Below are positions 1 through 5,722 of a DNA stretch of 5,722 nt, one piece after another. A program made the position numbers and the translations under genes. The notes beneath the pieces were generated by a model. It worked only from the letters and a program-made list of their open reading frames with translations. It had not been told where the DNA came from and ran no database searches. Every line of letters begins with the position of its first letter. Position 1 is the first letter of the stretch. Origin of the DNA: Atopobium sp. UBA6362 (GTDB lineage: Bacteria > Actinomycetota > Coriobacteriia > Coriobacteriales > Atopobiaceae); NCBI GenBank assembly GCA_002440065.1, contig DJRK01000114.1, positions 5,225 to 10,946 of the forward strand, given 5' to 3'.

Positions 1-50
1 ACCTGTCCCCAAAAGTGCTCAGCGAGGCAGGGAGGGTAAGATAGGACGGA

Positions 51-68
51 TGCGGCAGACACGCCGCA
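51..68 (+). other. Small hairpin in the leader of the aldo/keto reductase gene
   Basis: A perfect 6+6 inverted repeat, TGCGGC (51-56) and GCCGCA (63-68) with a 6-nt loop, lies 25 nt before the aldo/keto reductase start codon. It has no following T-run, so it does not look like a Rho-independent terminator. If transcription begins near position 49, after a weak TAAGAT -10-like element at 37-42 that has no convincing -35, the hairpin would form the extreme 5' end of the mRNA. Short hairpins arise by chance in GC-rich DNA, so a function is uncertain. Confidence 0.25.
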
Positions 69-81
69 ACCTCACCAGATC

Positions 82-90
82 GAGGGAGAA
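82..90 (+). promoter_or_regulatory. Ribosome binding site of the aldo/keto reductase
   Basis: GAGGGAGAA is purine-rich. Its AGGGAG core (83-88) sits 5 nt before the ATG at 94, a good Shine-Dalgarno distance. It supports that ATG as the true start. Confidence 0.65.
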
Positions 91-93
91 TCA

Positions 94-1245
94 ATGTCAG
101 ACGAATTGAAACCTGCGCCGTTCGAGCGCGCGCACGGCAAACTCGGCTTCGGCGCGATGCGCTTGCCGCTGCTCGAGGACGGCTCCGTCGACACAGCGAA
201 GTTCTCCCAGATGGTCGACGCCTACCTCGCCGCGGGTTTCAACTACTTCGACACCGCCCGCGTCTATCTCAAGGGACAGTCCGAGACCGCCCTCGCGGAG
301 TGCCTCACGAGCCGCCATCCACGCGATTCTTACTTCCTCGTAGACAAGCTCACCGGCGGGTGCTTCGAGCGCCGCGAGGACATCCGTCCGCTCATCGAGT
401 CCCAGCTCGCAAGCTGCGGCGTCGACTACTTCGACCTCTACCTCATGCACGCGCAGAGCTCGCAGAACTACGGGAAGTACCGGTCGTGCGGCGCCTATGA
501 GGAGGCGGCCCGTGCAAAGGCCGACGGCCTCGTGCGCCACGTGGGCATCTCGTTCCACGACTCGGCCGCCATGCTCGAGCGCATCCTCGCCGACCACCCC
601 GAGATCGAGTGCGTCCAGCTGCAGCTCAACTACCTCGACTGGGACAGCCCCGCCGTCCAGAGCCGCGCCTGCTACGAGGTCTGCCGCGCCCACGGCCTGC
701 CCGTGATGGTCATGGAGCCCGTGAAAGGCGGCACGCTCGTGAACCTGCCGCCCAAAGCCGCGCGGATGCTCGAGGAAACCGGCTTCGGCTCGGACGCGAA
801 CGCCGCCGCGAGCCTCGCCCTGCGCTTCGCCGCCGGCCACGAGGGCATCGAGATGGTCCTCTCGGGCATGGGTTCGATGCAGATGGTCGAGGGCAACATC
901 CAGACCTTCTCGCCGCTCAAGCCGCTCTCCCCCGCCGAGAAGGACGCGATCTCGCGCATCGTCGAGGTCATCCACGCCCAGCACTCCGTGCCCTGCACCG
1001 CCTGCCGCTACTGCACGGACGGCTGCCCACGCCACATCCCCATCCCCGACATTTTCGCCTGCCTGAACTCGGCGCGCGCATACGGCGCGAGCAACGGCAA
1101 GTTCTACTACAAGTCGCTCACCGGCAACGAGGGCGTGGGCTCGGCAAGCGACTGCGTGCGCTGCGGCAAGTGCGAGGACGTCTGCCCCCAGCACCTCCCG
1201 ATCCGCGACTTGCTCGCCGAGGCCGCGCTCGACCTCGAATCATAG
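94..1245 (+). CDS. Aldo/keto reductase with C-terminal double [4Fe-4S] ferredoxin-like domain
   Basis: This 383-residue protein is a predicted cytoplasmic oxidoreductase. An N-terminal aldo/keto reductase TIM barrel (about residues 15-275) is fused to an iron-sulfur tail. The usual catalytic tetrad is present: Asp53 and Tyr58 in FDTARVY, Lys85 in LVDKL, and His119 in LYLMHA. The tail carries two Cx2Cx2Cx3CP clusters, Cys301/304/307/311 and Cys354/357/360/364, the classical pattern for two [4Fe-4S] centres. This architecture is a known group of predicted oxidoreductases in anaerobes (COG1453-type); to my knowledge most members lack an assigned substrate. The inference is that electrons pass between NAD(P)H or a small carbonyl compound and a ferredoxin-like partner through the clusters. 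Start and ribosome binding site agree, and the length is typical for the family. It is the first gene of a probable unit with the acetyltransferase 54 nt downstream. Family assignment is firm; the substrate is unknown. Confidence 0.95.
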   Translation: MSDELKPAPFERAHGKLGFGAMRLPLLEDGSVDTAKFSQMVDAYLAAGFNYFDTARVYLKGQSETALAECLTSRHPRDSYFLVDKLTGGCFERREDIRPLIESQLASCGVDYFDLYLMHAQSSQNYGKYRSCGAYEEAARAKADGLVRHVGISFHDSAAMLERILADHPEIECVQLQLNYLDWDSPAVQSRACYEVCRAHGLPVMVMEPVKGGTLVNLPPKAARMLEETGFGSDANAAASLALRFAAGHEGIEMVLSGMGSMQMVEGNIQTFSPLKPLSPAEKDAISRIVEVIHAQHSVPCTACRYCTDGCPRHIPIPDIFACLNSARAYGASNGKFYYKSLTGNEGVGSASDCVRCGKCEDVCPQHLPIRDLLAEAALDLES

Positions 1246-1299
1246 AAGAGTCGCCAGCCACCCCGTTCGCCACACCAAGAAGAGAATCGAAACAACCCC

Positions 1300-1890
1300 A
1301 TGACCCAAACAAACCAGCCCCAGCTGAAGCTCGCCGATTGCGATATGCGCCCCGCGACCGCCGAGGACGTCCCGGCCATCGTCGCCATCCTTGAGTCCGG
1401 CCGTCAGCTCCTCGCCAAAGACGGCATCGACCAGTGGCAAAACGGCACCGGCCCCTCGGCAAACGCCGTGGCCGAGGACGTGTTGCGCGGCTGGGGCCGT
1501 GTCTTCACCGTGGGCGGCAAGGTCGCCGCGACGGCCGCGCTCATGGGCGAGCACGAACCCAACTACGACGTCATCGAGGACGGTGCTTGGGCGGTGCCCC
1601 CGACAGGTCGCCCCACGCTTTCGGGCATCGCGGGCGGCCCGCGCTATGCCACGATTCACCGTGTCGCGGTGAGCCCAGCCTTTCGCGGTCATCACGTCGC
1701 TCAGCGCTTCTATGCACGCCTCATCGAAGAAGCCCGCGCCCGCGGGTTTGCCGAGATCCGCGTGGACACCCACGAGGAGAACTCCCGCATGCGCCGCGTC
1801 ATCGAGTCGCAGGGCTTCTCGTACGCGGGCCGCATCTTCATCGACGGCGACCGCAACCAGCCGCGCCGCGCCTACCAGCTCTTCCTTTAA
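1300..1890 (+). CDS. GNAT family N-acetyltransferase
   Basis: This 196-residue cytoplasmic protein is predicted to move an acetyl group from acetyl-CoA to an amine on a small molecule or protein. The GNAT fold begins at MRPATAEDVPAI (residue 16). The 'KDGIDQWQNG' segment (about residues 40-49) is a recognisable feature of one GNAT subgroup. The beta4/alpha3 acetyl-CoA motif is 'IHRVAVSPAFRGHHVAQRF', followed by the late segment 'VDTHEENSRMRRVIESQGF', typical of the motif B region. The pyrophosphate loop reads R-G-H-H-V-A where the family consensus is R/Q-x-x-G-x-G/A, so the central glycine is a histidine. The ATG at 1300 is preceded by a distant purine run (about 1278-1286). A second in-frame ATG at 1345 begins exactly at the conserved domain and is a possible alternative start, though it has no clear ribosome binding site. 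The acceptor is unknown. The gene lies 54 nt after the reductase and 8 nt before the next gene. Confidence 0.92.
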   Translation: MTQTNQPQLKLADCDMRPATAEDVPAIVAILESGRQLLAKDGIDQWQNGTGPSANAVAEDVLRGWGRVFTVGGKVAATAALMGEHEPNYDVIEDGAWAVPPTGRPTLSGIAGGPRYATIHRVAVSPAFRGHHVAQRFYARLIEEARARGFAEIRVDTHEENSRMRRVIESQGFSYAGRIFIDGDRNQPRRAYQLFL

Positions 1891-1898
1891 GCACTCCC

Positions 1899-2402
1899 AT
1901 GCCGACCGGCACAGCCCCAACCAAGAATCACCGCGCAGAAAGGGTCGTCCGCCTTGCGCTGGAAAACGCGACAGGCGACCCGTCCGCGCAAGCTCTTCTG
2001 AACGACTTCGCCGACGCGCTCACGACCTACGAGCGTCTCTACGGCGACGGCAAAAAGACCTTCGAGTTCCTCCCAGAAAGCGTCTCCGACGAAACGACCA
2101 TTGACGGCCTCGTCTGGGCCGCACCCATGGGCGACAAGCAAAACAGCCACGACGCGTCTACCCAATATGCGATTCTGTATGAACCAGCTGTAGATTACGT
2201 CCTTCTCGCGAGGTCTCCCCGCCTGGGCTGGTTGAGGCGCCCCGTTTCCGAGGCCATCGACGCCCTCGTGCTCGACGCCCGTTGCGGCAAACCGCGCAGC
2301 GAGGCCATCGCAACGCTCAAATTCCCCCGTCGAGCAGCTCTTTGGGCCCTCGGAGCCACACGTCGGCTCTTCGCCGTCAGGCAAATCCAAACATCTCTGT
2401 GA
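1899..2402 (+). CDS. Hypothetical protein, 167 residues, probably translationally coupled to the acetyltransferase
   Basis: I do not recognise this protein. The ATG at 1899 lies 8 nt after the acetyltransferase stop. There is no Shine-Dalgarno sequence before it, so translation probably depends on re-initiation from the upstream gene. The predicted product looks soluble and mostly alpha-helical at its N-terminus (about residues 13-50: RAERVVRLALENATGD and on). A middle part has beta-like strands (TQYAILYEPAVDYVLLAR), and the C-terminus is basic (PRRAALWALGATRRLFAVRQ). No signal peptide, membrane span or catalytic motif is evident. Codon use differs from its neighbours: four AGG arginine codons and many A/T-ending codons, where the reductase and acetyltransferase rely on CGC. 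The stop codon (2400-2402) lies inside the left arm of a long inverted repeat, so the last residues are encoded by repeat sequence and the original end of the protein may have been changed. Coding status is likely but not certain, because long frames also occur by chance in GC-rich DNA. Confidence 0.6.
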   Translation: MPTGTAPTKNHRAERVVRLALENATGDPSAQALLNDFADALTTYERLYGDGKKTFEFLPESVSDETTIDGLVWAAPMGDKQNSHDASTQYAILYEPAVDYVLLARSPRLGWLRRPVSEAIDALVLDARCGKPRSEAIATLKFPRRAALWALGATRRLFAVRQIQTSL

Positions 2403-2532
2403 CTCGCAAGCGTATCGCCAAGTAGCTACCGAGATTTCGAAATTTCATCGATTCGTCTACCAGCGAATATATGGTATTTAATCATCGAGCTACTCAAGGA
2501 ACCGCCTGCGAGTCACAGAGATGTTCCGATTT
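2383..2532. repeat. Long interrupted inverted repeat (about 150 bp), possible MITE-like element or large RNA hairpin
   Basis: The outer arms 2383-2412 and 2503-2532 are reverse complements at 27 of 30 positions, including a core of 22 nt (2391-2412 against 2503-2524) with one mismatch. After 8 unpaired-to-weak positions on each side, the symmetry returns in perfect register: AGTAGCT (2421-2427) pairs with AGCTACT (2488-2494). Near the centre, ATTCG (2451-2455) can pair with CGAAT (2464-2468). The interior is AT-rich and also holds the palindrome ATTTCGAAAT (2434-2443). The size, nested symmetry and lack of any gene inside fit a non-autonomous transposon remnant (MITE-like). No target-site duplication is visible next to either end. 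Alternatives are a transcribed structural RNA or a bidirectional transcription barrier between the two gene groups. No T-run follows the arms, so it is not a standard Rho-independent terminator. The left arm overlaps the end of the upstream gene. Confidence 0.75.
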
Positions 2533-2586
2533 CAATTTCGCAGGGCACCCGGCAACCCCCTGAACCACATTATTCCGTTCCAACAC

Positions 2587-2617
2587 TTGTCGTTTAAGTT
2601 TTCCTTAGGTAACTTAA
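2587..2617 (+). promoter_or_regulatory. Putative sigma-70 promoter overlapped by an inverted-repeat operator, upstream of the ABC transporter
   Basis: TTGTCG (2587-2592) and TAACTT (2610-2615), separated by 17 nt, form a reasonable though imperfect -35/-10 pair, predicting a start of transcription near 2622. The spacer and -10 are covered by an inverted repeat, TTAAGTT (2594-2600) and AACTTAA (2611-2617), spaced by 10 nt and centred on a CCTTAGG palindrome (2603-2609). A further TAACTT copy follows at 2626-2631. A palindrome placed over the promoter core is the usual arrangement for repression by a dimeric TetR- or MarR-type regulator; such regulators often control FtsX-like ABC transporters. 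No regulator gene is present in the window, so the regulator is inferred only. Confidence 0.45.
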
Positions 2618-2641
2618 CCCATAGCTAACTTTTTGCTTCAC

Positions 2642-2652
2642 GAGGAACGGAG
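2642..2652 (+). promoter_or_regulatory. Ribosome binding region of the ABC ATPase with two possible starts
   Basis: Two overlapping Shine-Dalgarno-like cores occur here. GGAG (2649-2652) sits 8 nt before ATG 2661. GAGG (2642-2645) sits 6 nt before an in-frame GTG at 2652. Both geometries are acceptable. The ATG with the better spacing is preferred, which removes only the three residues after the GTG start. Confidence 0.5.
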
Positions 2653-2660
2653 TGAATGCC

Positions 2661-3374
2661 ATGAAATCGTCCCAACCATATCTCGAGGTTCACAATCTAC
2701 AGAAGCACTACGGAGACGACGATGCCCGCGTGCAGGTACTTAGTGGTATCACCACTACCGTGAACAAAAGCGAGATCTGCGTCATGCTCGGCCCCTCCGG
2801 CTCAGGAAAGTCAACCTTCCTTAACCTAATAGGCGGCCTCGAGGCTGCAGACGGCGGCACCATCGCAATCGGCAGCGAGGAGCTCACGGCCCTCTCAAAG
2901 AAGGATCTCGGCGAGTACCGCCGCCGAGAGCTCGGCTTCGTCTTCCAGTTCTACAACCTCGTCCCCGACCTCACGATCCAAGAGAACATCGAGGTCACGG
3001 CCCACCTCTCCACGAACCCCCTGCCCATTGAGGACCTCTTGCGCTCCCTCGGCCTCTGGGAGCACCGCAATAAGTTCCCTCGCCAGGTCTCCGGCGGTCA
3101 GCAGCAGCGCTGCGCAATCGGCCGCGCCCTCGTGAAGAACCCCGGCCTCATCCTCTGCGACGAGCCCACAGGCGCCCTCGACTACAAGACGTCCAAAGAG
3201 GTCCTCGAGCTCATGGAGCGCGTAAACCAAGACTTTGGCTGCACAATCGTCATCGTCACGCACAACGCCGCGATCGCTCAGATGGCCGACCGCGTGTTGC
3301 GCCTGCGCGACGGCGCCCTCGTGGAGGACCGCGTCAACGACGCCCCGCTCTCCGCCTCCGACCTCGATTGGTAG
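2661..3374 (+). CDS. ABC transporter ATP-binding protein, MacB/LolD type
   Basis: This 237-residue cytoplasmic ATPase subunit powers the permease encoded immediately downstream. All nucleotide-binding motifs are intact: Walker A GPSGSGKST (residues 44-52), Q-loop glutamine 96 in FVFQFYNLVP, signature VSGGQQQR (143-150), Walker B LILCDEP (163-169, with catalytic Glu168), D-loop GALD (171-174) and switch His201 in VTHN. The 'FVFQFYNLVPDLTIQENI' region and the length place it in the MacB/LolD/lipoprotein-release family (COG1136). These ATPases partner FtsX-like permeases and drive mechanical movements in the membrane rather than classical import. The start chosen is ATG 2661; GTG 2652 would add three residues. 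The permease ATG follows 7 nt after this stop, indicating a two-gene operon. Expression is probably controlled by the palindromic promoter region at 2587-2617. Family and role as transport ATPase are firm; the substrate is unknown. Confidence 0.95.
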   Translation: MKSSQPYLEVHNLQKHYGDDDARVQVLSGITTTVNKSEICVMLGPSGSGKSTFLNLIGGLEAADGGTIAIGSEELTALSKKDLGEYRRRELGFVFQFYNLVPDLTIQENIEVTAHLSTNPLPIEDLLRSLGLWEHRNKFPRQVSGGQQQRCAIGRALVKNPGLILCDEPTGALDYKTSKEVLELMERVNQDFGCTIVIVTHNAAIAQMADRVLRLRDGALVEDRVNDAPLSASDLDW

Positions 3375-3381
3375 GCGCCCC

Positions 3382-5722
3382 ATGAGTCCCCTCGCACGCA
3401 GGCTCCCCCGCGACCTCAAGCACAACATCGGCAAATACCTCGGAATCTTCCTGCTCATGTGCGCCTCCGTCGCCCTGACCTCGGGCTTTCTCCTCGCTGC
3501 CCACTCCATCACGCAGATCATCGACGGCATGCGAGACGAGTACGCCATCGAGGACGGCCGCTTTACGACGGCCTTCGAGGCGACCCAGACGCAGCTCGAC
3601 GCCGCGGCGGAGGCGGCCGACCCCGTAGGCGGCGTCGACATCTACCGCAACTACTCGATCGACGCGCTTCTCACCAAGAAGGACGACGACGGCACCAAGC
3701 GCACGCTGCGCACCTACGCCCACCGCACGCAAATCGACGTCGCGAGCTACTGCGACGGCCGCGTCCCCGAGGCAGACGACGAGGTCGCGATCGACCGCGT
3801 CTTCGCGCAGACGAACAATCTCTCTGTTGGCGACGAGCTCCAGCTCGAGGGCCGCGTCTACACCGTCGTTGGCATCATGACCCAGCCCGACAGCCAGGCG
3901 CTCTTCCTGAACAACTCGGACTTCACGGTGAACACGCTCACCTACGGCGTCGCCGAGGTCTCCGACTCCGGCTTCGCAGCGCTCGAGGCCGCGGGTGGCG
4001 CCCCCTCCTATGTCTACTCGTTCATGTTCCGCGACCGCGACCTCACCGTTGCCCGCCGCACCGATGCCGAGAAGGACATGGCCTCCGCCCTCACCGATGC
4101 GGACGCCCGCGTAGACGACCTCCTCGACGCCGACTCGAACCAAGGAATCGGCTACGCGGCCGACGACGTCAAGGGCGACTCCGCCATGTGGACGGTACTT
4201 CTCGAGATCATCGTCGCCATCATGGCCTTCGTCTTCGTGGTCCTGTCCTCGGCGACCATCGAGGAGGAAAGCGCCGTGATCGGCACCCTCCTCGCAAGCG
4301 GCTACCGTCGCCGCGAGCTCATCGCCCACTACCTCGCGCTGCCGGCCGCGATCGGGATCGCCGCCGCGGGCATCGGCTCCGCGCTGGGCGTCGCCGTCTT
4401 CACGGAGCCCATGCGCGGCCTCTACTACGGCTCCTACAGCCTCCCGCCCTTCCACGTGAGCTGGGACTGGTCGATCTTCCTGCAGACGGCGGTCGCCCCC
4501 GTCGCCGTGCTCGTGGGCATCACGCTCATCGGGCTCGTGCGCAAGATGGGCAAGTCTCCCCTCCAGTTCCTCCGTCACGAGGCGAGCGGCAAGTCCGGCA
4601 CGAAGCGCGGCATCAAACTGCCCAGCCGCCTGGGGTTCGTCGCGCGCTTCCGAACCCGCGTCTTCCTGCGTAACCTCGGGAACTTCGCGACGCTCTTCGT
4701 CGGAATCGGGTTCGCGTCGCTGCTGCTCCTCTTTGCCCTCGCGATCCTCCCCACGATGCAGAAGTACGCCGACAACCTCAAGTACAGCCTCGTGGCGGAG
4801 CACCAGTACACCCTCAAGGCGCCGCTCGAACTCGAGGGAACGGACGAGGAGCGAGCCGCCTGGGCCGCCGTGGAAAAGCTGCGATCCGTCGACCCAACGC
4901 TCCTCTCGGCAGCGCGAGACGCGCAGGACGAGCTGGAACAGGCCGCCGACGCGCTTACGGCATCGCCCGCGCTCACCACGATGCAGGCCGCCCAAGAAGC
5001 GCAAGATACGATGAACGAGAAGCTCGACCGACTCGCAGATGCTCTGGGAACGAGTCGCGACGAGGCGATCGACCTCATCGATGACGCTTCGAAGGTTGAT
5101 ATTGACGACGAGAACGTCCACCCCGTGAACACCGCGCAGAACTCCCAGTCGGCCATCGACCAGGCCGAGAAGTACGCCGTCTACACCCTCCAGTACGACC
5201 GCGGCGAAGGTGCCGGCGAGGAGACCGTCACCGTGTACGGCATCGAGCCCGATTCGCGCTACTGGCAGGGACTCGACCTCGGGAACGGGCGCGCCGTCTT
5301 TGGCAACGGCCTTATCGATAAGTTCGGCTTCAAGCCAGGTCAGATGGTCGGCTTCTACGACAAGTACGAGGACAAGGAACGCGAGCTGGAGGTCCCGGCG
5401 GCCTCCGGCACATGGGGCACGAAGTCGAACATGAACGTCTACCTCTCGATCGACGACTTCAACGAGCTTTTTGGCAACGATCCCGGCTACTTCAACGCCT
5501 ACGCGAGCGACGAGAAGCTCGACCTCGATTCGCGCTACTTCGTGAACGACACGACGCCCGACGACATGCAGGCCATCGGCGACCAGTTCACCGGCCTCAT
5601 GGGCGACATGATCGGAATGCTCACGGGCCTTTCGGTCTTCATCTTCCTGCTCTTCATATATCTGCTCACCAAGGCCGTTATCGACCGATCTGCCCGCTCC
5701 ATCAGCTACATGAAGGTGTTCG
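3382..5722 (+). CDS. FtsX-like ABC transporter permease, partial (C-terminus beyond window)
   Basis: The frame is open from ATG 3382 to the right edge, giving 780 residues without a stop. Six likely membrane spans are visible: about 19-40, 269-291, 317-340, 365-388, 435-457 and 747-768. The layout is the duplicated FtsX pattern: TM1, a large extracellular domain (about 41-268), TM2-4, TM5, a second extracellular domain (about 458-742), then TM6 and two further spans expected outside the window. By family pattern roughly 100 more residues should follow. The first extracellular domain contains 'VAIDRVFAQTNNLSVGDEL' and 'YTVVGIMTQPD', typical of MacB-like periplasmic domains. The motif 'EEESAVIGTLLASGYRRREL' after TM2 is the cytoplasmic coupling segment conserved in this family. 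Residues about 507-555 form a two-helix coiled-coil hairpin. The gene follows the ATPase by 7 nt; its ribosome binding site is weak (TAGG at 3372-3375), so translation is probably coupled. A role in exporting or extracting lipid, peptide or antibiotic substrates, or in cell-envelope signalling, is inferred only from the family. Confidence 0.93.
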   Translation, partial: MSPLARRLPRDLKHNIGKYLGIFLLMCASVALTSGFLLAAHSITQIIDGMRDEYAIEDGRFTTAFEATQTQLDAAAEAADPVGGVDIYRNYSIDALLTKKDDDGTKRTLRTYAHRTQIDVASYCDGRVPEADDEVAIDRVFAQTNNLSVGDELQLEGRVYTVVGIMTQPDSQALFLNNSDFTVNTLTYGVAEVSDSGFAALEAAGGAPSYVYSFMFRDRDLTVARRTDAEKDMASALTDADARVDDLLDADSNQGIGYAADDVKGDSAMWTVLLEIIVAIMAFVFVVLSSATIEEESAVIGTLLASGYRRRELIAHYLALPAAIGIAAAGIGSALGVAVFTEPMRGLYYGSYSLPPFHVSWDWSIFLQTAVAPVAVLVGITLIGLVRKMGKSPLQFLRHEASGKSGTKRGIKLPSRLGFVARFRTRVFLRNLGNFATLFVGIGFASLLLLFALAILPTMQKYADNLKYSLVAEHQYTLKAPLELEGTDEERAAWAAVEKLRSVDPTLLSAARDAQDELEQAADALTASPALTTMQAAQEAQDTMNEKLDRLADALGTSRDEAIDLIDDASKVDIDDENVHPVNTAQNSQSAIDQAEKYAVYTLQYDRGEGAGEETVTVYGIEPDSRYWQGLDLGNGRAVFGNGLIDKFGFKPGQMVGFYDKYEDKERELEVPAASGTWGTKSNMNVYLSIDDFNELFGNDPGYFNAYASDEKLDLDSRYFVNDTTPDDMQAIGDQFTGLMGDMIGMLTGLSVFIFLLFIYLLTKAVIDRSARSISYMKVF
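4900..5046 (+). other. Coiled-coil hairpin segment within the permease (residues 507-555)
   Basis: In the second extracellular domain, hydrophobic or small residues follow a strict 4-3 heptad spacing: Leu507, Ala511, Ala514, Leu518, Ala521, Leu525. After a proline-containing turn (Pro529) they resume at Met534, Ala537, Gln541, Met544, Leu548, Leu551, Leu555. This describes two helices of about 20 residues folded back as an antiparallel hairpin. Such hairpins commonly serve as docking or gating surfaces for extracellular partners. The partner is unknown. Confidence 0.6.

Noticed and set aside
97..1194. Antisense open frame (365 codons) opposite the aldo/keto reductase
   Set aside because: It is a composition shadow with no recognisable motifs; the + strand protein has a full catalytic tetrad and two Fe-S motifs.
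1246..1299. Terminator or promoter between the reductase and the acetyltransferase
   Set aside because: No stem-loop with a T-run and no convincing -35/-10 pair can be seen in these 54 nt.
1887..2390. Antisense frame of 167 codons opposite the unknown gene
   Set aside because: It would be convergent with a tight same-strand gene group and overlap it completely. No ribosome binding site or motif was recognised, although the forward frame is itself only moderately supported.
2383..2532. Rho-independent terminator
   Set aside because: The stem is far longer than usual, the interior is about 90 nt, and no U-run follows either arm.
2383..2532. CRISPR repeat pair
   Set aside because: The two copies are inverted rather than direct, there are only two, and the interior is itself partly symmetrical.
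2471..2563. Thirty-codon ATG frame across the right half of the inverted repeat
   Set aside because: It has no Shine-Dalgarno sequence and a low-quality composition, and its frame runs through the repeat arm. It is most likely a chance frame rather than a leader peptide.
3334..5121. Very long antisense open frame (595 codons) opposite the permease gene
   Set aside because: It is Arg/Glu/Val/Gly-rich with no domain or membrane pattern. It mirrors the high GC3 of the permease frame, which has clear membrane spans and a partner ATPase.

Overview
This is a high-GC bacterial window with strongly C/G-biased third codon positions. All supported genes lie on the + strand. The protein styles suggest an anaerobic, gut-type Actinobacterium, most likely a Coriobacteriia member (Olsenella/Collinsella-like). 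These styles are a ferredoxin-tailed aldo/keto reductase, a 'GIDQWQNG'-type GNAT acetyltransferase and a large FtsX-like ABC permease with an Asp/Ala-rich extracellular region. The taxonomic call is inferred from style, not from a marker gene. LEFT HALF (1-2402): three co-directional genes sit close together. They are an aldo/keto reductase with two C-terminal [4Fe-4S] cysteine clusters (94-1245), a GNAT N-acetyltransferase (1300-1890), and an unrecognised 167-residue protein (1899-2402). The last starts 8 nt after the acetyltransferase, has no visible ribosome binding site, and uses noticeably different codons. They may form one transcription unit; nothing resembling a terminator lies between them. 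MIDDLE (2383-2660): this AT-richer non-coding stretch holds two notable structures. The first is a roughly 150-bp interrupted inverted repeat (2383-2532) whose 30-bp outer arms match at 27 positions and whose left arm contains the stop codon of the unknown gene. The second is a compact promoter/operator-like site (2587-2617) in which a 7+7 inverted repeat covers the spacer and -10 of a plausible sigma-70 promoter, just upstream of the transporter genes. RIGHT HALF (2661-5722): a MacB/LolD-type ABC ATPase (2661-3374) is followed after 7 nt by an FtsX-like permease (3382 onward) that stays open to the right edge, so its C-terminus is cut off by the window. The pair should form one membrane complex acting on extracellular, lipid or peptide substrates rather than ordinary nutrient import. 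The second extracellular domain of the permease contains a clear two-helix coiled-coil hairpin (residues about 507-555), and the surrounding codons are less GC-biased than their neighbours. No RNA genes, CRISPR array, transposase or phage gene was seen. The most interesting items are the long inverted repeat fused to the end of the unknown gene, the putative repressor operator, and the coiled-coil hairpin in the permease. None of these proves a new system from sequence alone.
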